64,000 bases of DNA, from assembly GCA_002361355.1 (NCBI GenBank), contig DESQ01000036.1, forward strand, positions 1 through 64,000. Reading direction: 5' to 3'. This document shows positions 51,748 to 59,183 of the stretch, in pieces (position 1 is the stretch's first letter; each line of letters begins with the position of its first letter). The notes beneath the pieces are model-generated. The model saw only the letters and a program-made list of their open reading frames with translations. It was not told the DNA's origin and searched no databases. The DNA comes from Lachnospiraceae bacterium UBA3310 (lineage in GTDB: Bacteria; Bacillota; Clostridia; Lachnospirales; Lachnospiraceae). Position numbers and translations under genes: made by a program.

Positions 51748-52650
51748 ATGGAGACAAGAGAACTGGACACGGAGAGGGGCAGCTTACAGTTTGAAATTGT
51801 CTCGGGGACGGCTGTGGTGACAGGCTACAGCGGGCGCGATGCCGCGCTTGTGATTCCCACGGCGGTGGACGGGTATCCTGTGGTCTGGATCGGAAAGAAG
51901 GCATTCTTAAGCTGCAAGACACTGCAAAAGATCAGCCTGCCGGAGAGTCTTGCGGGGATCGGAGACTGGGCTTTTGCCTACTGCGCGGGGCTGGAAATTG
52001 TGATCCTTCCTTACAGCAGTCTTGAAGTGGGACAGGGTGTTTTTAAGGAGTGTACGGCGCTTTCACAGATCAGGGACTGTCATGACGCCGGGGAAAACGG
52101 GGATGTGTCCTATCTGCTGGCGGCGACGGTGGGTATGCTTGACGCCTTTTATTTGTTTGACCCGGGGAATGCGGGCACCGGGAACTGGCTTGCGGGTTTT
52201 GATGCGCGGGTGGCGACCCAGATGGCGCTTGCGGACAACGACGGGTTTTCCAAAATGCTTTTGTGCGGCGAGGAGGACTGCGGCAGCAGGGATACGGATG
52301 TGGGTTACTATATGGAACAGAAACGAAGGGGGAAGGTGCGGCTTGCCATGCTGCGTCTCTTTCACGATTACGGACTGGGGGAAACGCTTCGGGAAGAGCT
52401 TGTGGGTTATCTGCGAAATCATGTGAAAGGCTGCGAGAGCGAGGAGACATGGCGGGTGATTCTGGAGGAGCACGGGGACGAGCGGCAGTATTATGAGCTC
52501 CTGACAGACCTTGGCGGCGTAAACGGGGAGAACTTTCCTGCGATGATGGAGGATATGGGGGAACGGCATGCGGAGATGAAAGCGTACCTCATGCGTTACT
52601 ATGACGGCCTGCGAAAGAAGGAGGATGCTTTTGCGCAGTTTGCATTGTGA
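51748..52650 (+). CDS. Leucine-rich repeat (BspA-type) protein
   Basis: The 300-residue protein has an N-terminal block of BspA-like LRR_5 repeats (VIPTAVDGYPVVWIGKKAF, then KTLQKISLPESLAGIGDWAF and LEIVILPYSSLEVGQGVF) spanning about residues 20-115, and a helical C-terminal half (about 130-295). It lacks a signal peptide, so unlike most BspA-type proteins it appears cytoplasmic. As last gene of the VWA-MoxR-LRR unit it is a candidate substrate or recognition module for the ATPase. AGGAGG (51733-51738) lies nine bases before ATG 51748. Confidence 0.78.
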   Translation: METRELDTERGSLQFEIVSGTAVVTGYSGRDAALVIPTAVDGYPVVWIGKKAFLSCKTLQKISLPESLAGIGDWAFAYCAGLEIVILPYSSLEVGQGVFKECTALSQIRDCHDAGENGDVSYLLAATVGMLDAFYLFDPGNAGTGNWLAGFDARVATQMALADNDGFSKMLLCGEEDCGSRDTDVGYYMEQKRRGKVRLAMLRLFHDYGLGETLREELVGYLRNHVKGCESEETWRVILEEHGDERQYYELLTDLGGVNGENFPAMMEDMGERHAEMKAYLMRYYDGLRKKEDAFAQFAL

Positions 52651-52681
52651 GAGGCGGGCAGGCGCGGCTGGAATTTAGGTA

Positions 52682-52710
52682 TTGCACAATGGTTTGTTAT
52701 GTGGTATTAT
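52682..52710 (+). promoter_or_regulatory. secG promoter
   Basis: TTGCAC (52682-52687), 17 bases, TATTAT (52705-52710), 42 bases before the secG start. Confidence 0.55.
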
Positions 52711-52751
52711 GAGGCTTGTTGAACGAAAAGGCTTCAGGATGGAGGATACAA

Positions 52752-52991
52752 ATGGAAGTATTGAGAATTATACTTACCGTGGTTTATATTTTAATATGTA
52801 TCGCGTTGGTTGTTTTGGTACTGATGCAGGAGGGAAAGTCAGCCGGTCTTGGCGCGATCAGCGGAGCGGCGGAGACTTACTGGGGGAAAAACAAAGGCCG
52901 TTCCATGGAAGGAAAGCTTGTCAAGATCACGACAGGGCTTGCGGTTGGTTTCATGGTGTTGGCGATTGTTTTAAACTTGACTTTATTCTAA
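52752..52991 (+). CDS. secG: Preprotein translocase subunit SecG
   Basis: Small membrane subunit of the SecYEG channel, 79 residues with two transmembrane helices. MEVLRIILTVVYILICIALV is the first; the conserved loop VLVLMQEGKSAGLGAISG follows, then the second helix LAVGFMVLAIVLNLTLF. GGAGG at 52741-52745 fixes ATG 52752. It heads the classic secG-rnr-smpB-ssrA order, although a terminator separates it from rnr. Confidence 0.95.
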   Translation: MEVLRIILTVVYILICIALVVLVLMQEGKSAGLGAISGAAETYWGKNKGRSMEGKLVKITTGLAVGFMVLAIVLNLTLF

Positions 52992-53003
52992 GATAAAAGA
53001 CGA

Positions 53004-53042
53004 AAAGCACTCTTGCACATAGCGGTAAGGGTGCTTTCTTTT
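53004..53042 (+). terminator. Terminator between secG and rnr
   Basis: AAAGCACTCTT (53004-53014) and AAGGGTGCTTT (53027-53037) form an 11-base stem with one G-T pair, followed by CTTTT. Its position argues against an rnr start at 53041. Confidence 0.88.
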
Positions 53043-53073
53043 GCGCAGGGAGTTTTACAGAAAAGGAAATAAA

Positions 53074-55053
53074 ATGGATTCAGGAAAAGAAAAAAACAGA
53101 ACAGGGGAACCGGAGCCGGAGGAGCAGATTTTCGGCACGTTTATCAGCCACGCCAAAGGCTTCGGTTTCGTGGAGGCGGAGGGCTTTGAGGAGGACTTTT
53201 ATATTCCGGCGGAGGATACCATGGACGCGTTCTATCTGGACAGAGTGCAGATCAGGCCATTGGCGTCTGGCGGTGGGAAGCGGCGGGAGGCGGCTGTGGT
53301 ACGCATTTTGGAGCACGGCATAAAGCAATTCGTCGGGACTTATGAACAGTCACGGAATTTTGGCTTTGTGATTCCGGATAACGGAAAGATTGGCACGGAT
53401 GTTTTTGTGCCGGCGGAGCGTTCCAAGGGGGCAGTCACGGGAGCAAAAGTCGTGGTGGAACTGACTTCCTACGGGGATGAGAGACACAAACCTGAGGGAA
53501 AGGTTGTGGAAATTCTGGGTCACATCAACGATCCGGGTGTGGATATCATGTCCATCGTGCGGGGGTATGAGCTGCCTGTGGCGTTTGGGGAGAAGGTTTT
53601 AAATCAGGCCGGGCGCGTGCCGGAAACCGTCTCGGAGGCGGACAGGGCCGGACGTATGGATCTGCGGGATCTGCAGATGGTTACCATAGACGGTGAGGAT
53701 GCCAAGGATCTGGATGACGCGGTCAGTCTTTATCAGGATGAAAAGGGGCTTTATCATCTTGGCGTGCACATCGCGGACGTGACCAATTATGTACAGGAAA
53801 ATTCCGCCCTGGACTGGGAGGCTTTAGAGCGCGGCACCAGCGTGTATCTGGTGGATCGGGTGATTCCCATGCTGCCCCACAGGCTTTCAAATGGCATCTG
53901 CTCTTTAAATCAGGGGGTGGACAGGCTGGCACTTAGCTGCCTGATGACCATAGATGGAAAGGGCGAGGTGACGGATTATCAGATCGCGGAGACGGTGATC
54001 TGTGTGAACCGCAGAATGTCCTACACCAGTGTCAAAAAGATTCTGGAGGATCACGATGAGGCGCAGATCAGAGAATACGAGGCTCTTGTACCTATGTTCC
54101 AACAGATGGAACGTCTGGCGGCGATTCTCAGGGAGAGGCGGCATAAACGGGGATCCATTGACTTTGATTTTGCGGAGAGCAAGATTCTTCTGGACGGGGA
54201 GGGACATCCGGTCGAGATCAGGCCCTACGAACGCAATGTGGCGACCCGGATGATCGAGGACTTCATGCTTGCCGCAAATGAGACGGTGGCACAGCATTTC
54301 TATTGGATGGAGCTGCCTTTTGTGTACCGTACCCATGAGAAACCGGATCCGGACAAGATGAAACAGCTTGCCACTTTTGTACGGAATTTCGGTTATCGAA
54401 TGAAAGTGACGGGGGAGGAGATTCATCCCAAAGAACTGCAAAAGTTATTGGACAAGATTGCAGATACAAAGGAGGAGATGATGATCAGCCGTCTGACGCT
54501 CCGGAGTATGAAACAGGCAAAGTACACGGTGGAGTGCACGGGACATTTCGGCTTGGCGTGCCGCTATTACTGCCATTTTACCTCGCCGATCAGGAGATAT
54601 CCGGATTTGCAGATTCACCGCATTATCAAGGAGCAGCTTCGGGGCAGGATGACAGAAGAGCGGGTAAGGCATTATGAGGAGAAACTGCCGGAGGTGGCGA
54701 AGCACGCTTCAAAAATGGAGCGGCGCGCTGCGGAGGCAGAGCGGGAGACCGATAAGTTAAAGAAGGCGGAGTATATGGAGGATCATATCGGCGAGGTTTA
54801 CGAGGGTGTGATCTCAGGGATTACCCAGTGGGGTCTTTATGTGGAGCTGCCAAATACGGTGGAAGGACTGGTTCATGTGTCTGCGTTGCCGGGAGATTAT
54901 TTCTATTATGATGAAGGCACTTATGAGATGGTGGGAAAAGAGAGCGGTATTGTCTATAAGCTGGGGCAGCGGCTGGCCGTACAGGTCAAAAGCGCGGATC
55001 GCCGGGCGAGAACCGTAGATTTTATGCTCCCAGTTCAGCCAGACCAAGGTTGA
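53074..55053 (+). CDS. rnr: Ribonuclease R
   Basis: Processive 3'-5' exoribonuclease of the RNB family that degrades structured RNA, including non-stop mRNA released by trans-translation. The 659 residues run through two cold-shock domains (GTFISHAKGFGFVEAEGFEE; GTYEQSRNFGFVIPDNG), the RNB catalytic domain with the Asp cluster in DGEDAKDLDDAVSLYQ and later TSPIRRYPDLQIHRII, and a C-terminal S1 domain (GEVYEGVISGITQWGLYVEL). It lacks the long basic tail of enterobacterial RNase R. ATG 53074 follows AGGAAAT, past the upstream terminator. smpB and tmRNA follow. Confidence 0.96.
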   Translation: MDSGKEKNRTGEPEPEEQIFGTFISHAKGFGFVEAEGFEEDFYIPAEDTMDAFYLDRVQIRPLASGGGKRREAAVVRILEHGIKQFVGTYEQSRNFGFVIPDNGKIGTDVFVPAERSKGAVTGAKVVVELTSYGDERHKPEGKVVEILGHINDPGVDIMSIVRGYELPVAFGEKVLNQAGRVPETVSEADRAGRMDLRDLQMVTIDGEDAKDLDDAVSLYQDEKGLYHLGVHIADVTNYVQENSALDWEALERGTSVYLVDRVIPMLPHRLSNGICSLNQGVDRLALSCLMTIDGKGEVTDYQIAETVICVNRRMSYTSVKKILEDHDEAQIREYEALVPMFQQMERLAAILRERRHKRGSIDFDFAESKILLDGEGHPVEIRPYERNVATRMIEDFMLAANETVAQHFYWMELPFVYRTHEKPDPDKMKQLATFVRNFGYRMKVTGEEIHPKELQKLLDKIADTKEEMMISRLTLRSMKQAKYTVECTGHFGLACRYYCHFTSPIRRYPDLQIHRIIKEQLRGRMTEERVRHYEEKLPEVAKHASKMERRAAEAERETDKLKKAEYMEDHIGEVYEGVISGITQWGLYVELPNTVEGLVHVSALPGDYFYYDEGTYEMVGKESGIVYKLGQRLAVQVKSADRRARTVDFMLPVQPDQG

Positions 55054-55117
55054 GCGACAAATCGGGCTTGCACGGATGGGCGTGGCTCAACTGTTATGTG
55101 AGAAAGAGGGTGAGAGG

Positions 55118-55582
55118 ATGGCAAAGGAAGCCATGAAGCTGGTAGCCAACAACAAGAAGGCGTACCATGACTATTTTATTGAGGAAAAATATGAGGCCGG
55201 GCTTGCGCTCCACGGCACCGAGGTAAAGTCTTTGCGCATGGGAAAATGCAGTATCAAGGAAGCCTTTGTGCGGATTGAGGACGGTGAGGCATTTGTCTAT
55301 GGCATGAACGTGAGTCCTTATGAGAAAGGCAACATTTTTAACAAAGACCCCCTGCGGGTGAGGAAGCTTTTGCTGCACAAGGTACAGATCCGCAAACTGG
55401 CGGGGAGCATGGCAGGACAGGGTTACACAATTGTTCCTCTGCAGGTCTATTTTAAGGACGGCAGAGCCAAGATCGAGATCGGGCTCGCCAGAGGTAAAAA
55501 GCTCTATGACAAGCGGCAGGATATCGTGAAGAAAGATTTGCGCAGGGAGCATGAGCGTGAATTTAAAATTAAGAATCTATAG
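55118..55582 (+). CDS. smpB: SsrA-binding protein SmpB
   Basis: The 154-residue RNA-binding partner of tmRNA, delivering it to ribosomes stalled on non-stop mRNA. AMKLVANNKKAYHDYFIEEK, YEAGLALHGTEVKSLRMGKC and later GLARGKKLYDKRQDIVKKDL match the family; the basic C-terminal tail enters the mRNA channel. ATG 55118 follows GAGAGG and begins the conserved part; an upstream in-frame start at 55076 is less likely. Its tmRNA partner starts 64 bases downstream. Confidence 0.97.
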   Translation: MAKEAMKLVANNKKAYHDYFIEEKYEAGLALHGTEVKSLRMGKCSIKEAFVRIEDGEAFVYGMNVSPYEKGNIFNKDPLRVRKLLLHKVQIRKLAGSMAGQGYTIVPLQVYFKDGRAKIEIGLARGKKLYDKRQDIVKKDLRREHEREFKIKNL

Positions 55583-55584
55583 GA

Positions 55585-55614
55585 TTGCATAGGGAAAGGA
55601 AAATGTGCTAAACT
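55585..55614 (+). promoter_or_regulatory. ssrA promoter
   Basis: TTGCAT (55585-55590), an 18-base spacer and TAAACT (55609-55614) preceded by TGC, an extended -10. It would start transcription about 25 bases before the mature tmRNA 5' end. Confidence 0.6.
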
Positions 55615-55646
55615 GTATCTAACAGAATAAATAACAGAATAAATAT

Positions 55647-55995
55647 GGGCCAGTCAAGGTTTCGACAGGGGTCTTGCAACTGGAGAAGCTATCCGCAGGC
55701 TGATGCGTGAAATCGCAAATTTAAACACAAACGCTGAAGACAATTTAGCATACGCTGCCTAAGGGCAGTTGTCCGCCTTAGTGCACCTACACATTAAGAA
55801 CCGGGCATCGACTATGTAGGAAACGACGCGGGGGACGCCTCTTACCCGCGGGCGTATCAGAGGCTACTGAATCCGTGAGGGTGTCTTTCTCCTTGCGGAG
55901 GAGGGAATGAGGAGCATTCCGAAATGAGGGACTATGATAGTAGAAGGACAGGGAATGGGCTTTTGGACACGGGTTCGACTCCCGTCTGGTCCACG
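55647..55995 (+). ncRNA. ssrA: Transfer-messenger RNA (tmRNA)
   Basis: Rescues stalled ribosomes by acting as tRNA and mRNA. The 5' arm GGGCCAG (55647-55653) pairs with CTGGTCC (55986-55992), including a G-T wobble at the third pair, the alanine identity element. The T-arm reads GGGTTCGACTCCC. The tag frame starts at 55715 and encodes ANLNTNAEDNLAYAA, ending at TAA 55760-55762; the hydrophobic Ala-Ala end directs tagged proteins to ClpXP-type proteases. Pseudoknot-forming GC stems lie between 55763 and 55960. After the discriminator A (55993) the DNA reads CGC, so the 3' CCA appears not to be encoded. It is the partner of smpB just upstream. Confidence 0.96.
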
Positions 55996-56001
55996 CGTGA
56001 A

Positions 56002-56050
56002 AGTTCTCGGGATACCGATTCGTTCGGATTTCGGGGGCTTTTCTTTTTTC
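56002..56050 (+). terminator. Rho-independent terminator after ssrA
   Basis: AGTTCTCGGGATACCGA and TCGGATTTCGGGGGCT fold into a 16-pair stem with several G-T pairs and one bulge, around a TTCG loop, followed by TTTTCTTTTTT. Confidence 0.85.
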
Positions 56051-56126
56051 ACAATTTGCTGGACATCAATTCCATTTAGCGGTAAAATAAAAACAAATAT
56101 ATTGTTTTTAGGAGGATGGTAGGACT

Positions 56127-57851
56127 ATGGCAGCAGGCGTGACAGCAATGAAAAAGAAAGATCAAAATAATGTTTTGCATTCTGTAAAAACGAAACTTGT
56201 GGGGGGAATGGTAGTGGCCATGGCCATTATGACGACGTGCCTGTCGGTGGTGCTGATCAGGAACCTGCGCATTCCCATGATGGAGCTAAATCAAAGTTAT
56301 CTCTATGACCTTGCGGTTGCCTATGGCGATAGAATAGAAACTACCATTGAGAATCAGGGATACAATACGGCGACAACTTATAATAATCTGAGCGAAATTC
56401 TTGACGGTGTGGGGCTGGATGGCGCAGAGTCCAGTTATGCTTATCTGGTGGCCGAAGACGGGACGATGCTCTACCATCCGACAAAGGAGAAGGTGGGGCA
56501 GCCTGTGGAAAATGACGTGGTGAAGGGGCTGGTAGCACAACTTGCGTCTGGTACTCTGCCTGAGCCCGCTGTTGTTGAATATTCCTATAAGGGTTCTATA
56601 AAATATGCGGCTTATTCAATTACGGAGCGGGCACACTGTATTCTGGTCATGTCGGTGGATAAAGACGATCTGATGGGTACTGTGCACCGGGTTACGGTGA
56701 CGGGTACTGTGAGCACGATTATCATGATCCTTATTGCCGGCATTATTGCTTATCTGTTTGTGGGGAAGATCGTGAAGCCCATTCTTGAGGTGACGGATGT
56801 GGTGGGCCGGTTGGCGCATATGGATTTTTCCGAAATTGAAGGTCAGGATAAGCTTACGGCGCGGGCTGACGAGACGGGACAGATGAGCCGCGCGGTGGCG
56901 GAGCTTCGAAGACAGCTTGTGGATATCGTGAATGAACTCCGGGGGCAGAGCCAACAGCTTTTTGAGGCTTCGGAGCTCATGAATGCCAACGCTTCCGAGA
57001 CAGCTACCACGGTGGAGCAGGTTGAGAAGGCAGTTTCGGATATTTCCGAGGGCGCGTCCTCTCAGGCGGACGAGACGCAGAAAGCCACGGAGAACGTAAT
57101 TTTGATGGGCAATATGGTGGAGGAGACTACAAGGCAGGTGGAAGACCTGACCGACAATGCAAATGCTATGAGAAATTCCAGTGAGGAGGCGTTTGCTACC
57201 CTGGATAATCTGAAGAAGATCAATGATCAGGCAAGGGAGGCGATTGACGTGATCTATGAGCAGACCAACACGACCAATGAGTCTGCCATGAAGATCAGAG
57301 AGGCAACATCGCTGATTACCTCCATTGCGGAGGAGACGAACCTGTTGTCCCTGAATGCGAGCATCGAGGCGGCAAGAGCCGGCGAGCAGGGCAGGGGATT
57401 TGCGGTGGTAGCGGGCCAGATCCAGAAACTGGCGGAGCAGTCCAACGATTCTGCCAGACAGATTGAGAATATCATCGACTCCCTGATTGCGGATTCCCAG
57501 AAATCCGTGGAGACGATGGAGGACGTGAAGAAGATCATGGAAAGCCAGAATGAGAGCGTGGGCCGGACGAACGAGAGTTTTGTACAGGTGCGGGACGGTA
57601 TCACCCAGTCTCTGGACGGTGTGAATCAGATTGCGGATAAGACGAGAAGGCTGGACGAGGCCAGAATCAACGTGGTGGATGTGGTACAGAATCTGACGGC
57701 GATTGCCGAGGAAAATGCGGCAAGTACGGAGGAAACTTCTGCTTCCGTCACGGAAGTCAGCACAATTGTATACAGCATTTCCGAGAATGCGAATAAACTC
57801 AAGGATATTGCGGAGCATTTAGAGCAGAGTATGAGTATCTTTAAGATCTGA
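56127..57851 (+). CDS. Methyl-accepting chemotaxis protein
   Basis: A 574-residue membrane chemoreceptor: transmembrane helix 1 (about 30-52), an extracellular Cache-like sensing domain (about 55-185, with YAYLVAEDGTMLYHPTKEKV), transmembrane helix 2 (about 192-215), a HAMP linker (KIVKPILEVTDVVG) and a long cytoplasmic helical signalling domain. The hairpin tip is nearly canonical: EETNLLSLNASIEAARAGEQ, then GRGFAVVAGQIQKLAEQS. The ligand cannot be read; Cache domains often bind amino or carboxylic acids. It has no C-terminal CheR-binding pentapeptide. AGGAGG precedes ATG 56127. A small membrane protein gene follows 20 bases after its stop. Confidence 0.93.
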   Translation: MAAGVTAMKKKDQNNVLHSVKTKLVGGMVVAMAIMTTCLSVVLIRNLRIPMMELNQSYLYDLAVAYGDRIETTIENQGYNTATTYNNLSEILDGVGLDGAESSYAYLVAEDGTMLYHPTKEKVGQPVENDVVKGLVAQLASGTLPEPAVVEYSYKGSIKYAAYSITERAHCILVMSVDKDDLMGTVHRVTVTGTVSTIIMILIAGIIAYLFVGKIVKPILEVTDVVGRLAHMDFSEIEGQDKLTARADETGQMSRAVAELRRQLVDIVNELRGQSQQLFEASELMNANASETATTVEQVEKAVSDISEGASSQADETQKATENVILMGNMVEETTRQVEDLTDNANAMRNSSEEAFATLDNLKKINDQAREAIDVIYEQTNTTNESAMKIREATSLITSIAEETNLLSLNASIEAARAGEQGRGFAVVAGQIQKLAEQSNDSARQIENIIDSLIADSQKSVETMEDVKKIMESQNESVGRTNESFVQVRDGITQSLDGVNQIADKTRRLDEARINVVDVVQNLTAIAEENAASTEETSASVTEVSTIVYSISENANKLKDIAEHLEQSMSIFKI

Positions 57852-57871
57852 CGAATGCTTTGGGGGAATCT

Positions 57872-58438
57872 ATGGAAAAGCGAGAGGATGATCTGGTAGT
57901 CGGCGGCTATCGGTTTGCGACGGTAGCAGACGCCGAGACAGCCAGAATGGAAATAAAAAAGGTGGAGAATCTGGAACAACGTCTGGATTACCGTAAGCCA
58001 CAGAATGTGTTGTTAGTTTATAACAGGGCGGTGGAAAACAGGGTTTTTCTGACGCCCATCGGGTTAAGCTATCTGCAGAAGATGCAGAAGGAAATGAAGA
58101 AATGGGGTGTGCCGGCGGACAAAATTCAACCGGTGCCGCTTCATGGGACATTCAGCAACAAGACGGCAAACAGCAGATCCATCAGAACGAGTGTGGCAAA
58201 CCGGCATCCGGAATATCAGGGAAGGTTTGTCGCATCGGTATTGATCAATGTGGTGCTTGTGCTTCTTGTGGCAGGAATGGTTGCGATTGCGTGGAACAGC
58301 GACACGCCCAATATTGTAAACTACAGGCAGGCGGTCGTGAATGAATATTCCGAGTGGGAACAGGAGCTTACCGAGAGGGAGCGCGAAGTGCGAAACGCGG
58401 AGCGCAAGCTGGAGGCAGATAGATTAGGGATACAGTGA
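57872..58438 (+). CDS. Small bitopic membrane protein of unknown function
   Basis: I recognise no family. The 188-residue protein has a soluble N-terminal part (about 1-118, with VVGGYRFATVADAETARMEI and LVYNRAVENRVFLTPIGLSY), one transmembrane helix (about 124-145, VASVLINVVLVLLVAGMVAIA) and a charged helical C-terminal tail (EQELTEREREVRNAERKLEA) likely to form a coiled coil. There is no signal peptide. GGGGGA before ATG 57872 fixes the start. It lies between the chemoreceptor and a response regulator at short spacing (20 and 25 bases), so a role in that sensory unit is inferred. Confidence 0.72.
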   Translation: MEKREDDLVVGGYRFATVADAETARMEIKKVENLEQRLDYRKPQNVLLVYNRAVENRVFLTPIGLSYLQKMQKEMKKWGVPADKIQPVPLHGTFSNKTANSRSIRTSVANRHPEYQGRFVASVLINVVLVLLVAGMVAIAWNSDTPNIVNYRQAVVNEYSEWEQELTEREREVRNAERKLEADRLGIQ

Positions 58439-58463
58439 CGGAAAAGAAAGGCACGGGTAATGC

Positions 58464-59141
58464 ATGGATAAATTAAAGATCCTTGTGGTGGATGATGAAA
58501 GCCGTATGCGTAAGTTAGTTCGGGATTTTTTGGTGAAGAGTCATTATGAGGTTGTGGAGGCGTCTGACGGAGAGGAAGCGCTTACCATTTTTTTTGATAA
58601 AAATGATATCGACCTTGTGATTTTGGATGTGATGATGCCTAAGATGGACGGCTGGCAGGTATGTCGGGAAATTCGTGCTTACTCCAAAGTACCAATTATT
58701 ATGTTAACCGCAAAATCCGATGAGAGGGATGAACTTCTTGGTTTTGAATTGGGGGTGGATGAGTATATTTCCAAACCGTTCAGTCCCAAAATTCTGGTGG
58801 CGCGGGTGGAGGCAGTCCTTCGCAGAACAGGGCAGACGGCTTCTGATATGATTGTGGAGGCCGGCGGCATCCGCCTTGACAAGCAGGCGCACAGTGTGAC
58901 TGTGGGGGAGGAAACGATTGATTTAAGCTATAAGGAGTTTGAACTGCTCGCTTATTTTATGGAGAATAAAGGAATTGCCCTGTCACGGGAAAAAATTTTA
59001 AATAGTGTCTGGAACTACGATTATTTTGGAGATGCCCGAACAATTGACACCCATGTGAAAAAACTTCGCAGCAAGATGGGCGCGAAGGGGGAATTGATTA
59101 AAACCATATGGGGAATGGGTTACAAATTTGAGGAAACGTGA
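58464..59141 (+). CDS. OmpR/PhoB-family response regulator
   Basis: The 225-residue two-component transcription factor has a receiver domain with KILVVDDESRMRKLVRDFLV, phospho-acceptor Asp55 in LVILDVMMPKMDGW, Thr/Ser in IIMLTAKSDERDELLGFELG and Lys in YISKPFSPKIL, followed by a winged-helix DNA-binding domain with ELLAYFMENKGIALSREKIL, RTIDTHVKKLRSKMGAK and IKTIWGMGYKFE. The hybrid kinase gene follows after about 40 bases, but that kinase carries its own receivers, so it is not clearly the cognate partner. Target genes are unknown; the adaptor gene at 62340 is one possibility. Confidence 0.93.
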   Translation: MDKLKILVVDDESRMRKLVRDFLVKSHYEVVEASDGEEALTIFFDKNDIDLVILDVMMPKMDGWQVCREIRAYSKVPIIMLTAKSDERDELLGFELGVDEYISKPFSPKILVARVEAVLRRTGQTASDMIVEAGGIRLDKQAHSVTVGEETIDLSYKEFELLAYFMENKGIALSREKILNSVWNYDYFGDARTIDTHVKKLRSKMGAKGELIKTIWGMGYKFEET

Positions 59142-59183
59142 TCGTTGCCGCCTGTTTGTAAAATGTGTGAAAGGGAGAAGAAG

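Noticed and set aside
56616..57818. 400-codon antisense open frame opposite the chemoreceptor gene.
   Set aside because: A mirror of the strongly supported coding strand, with Leu/His/Arg-rich composition typical of antisense frames.
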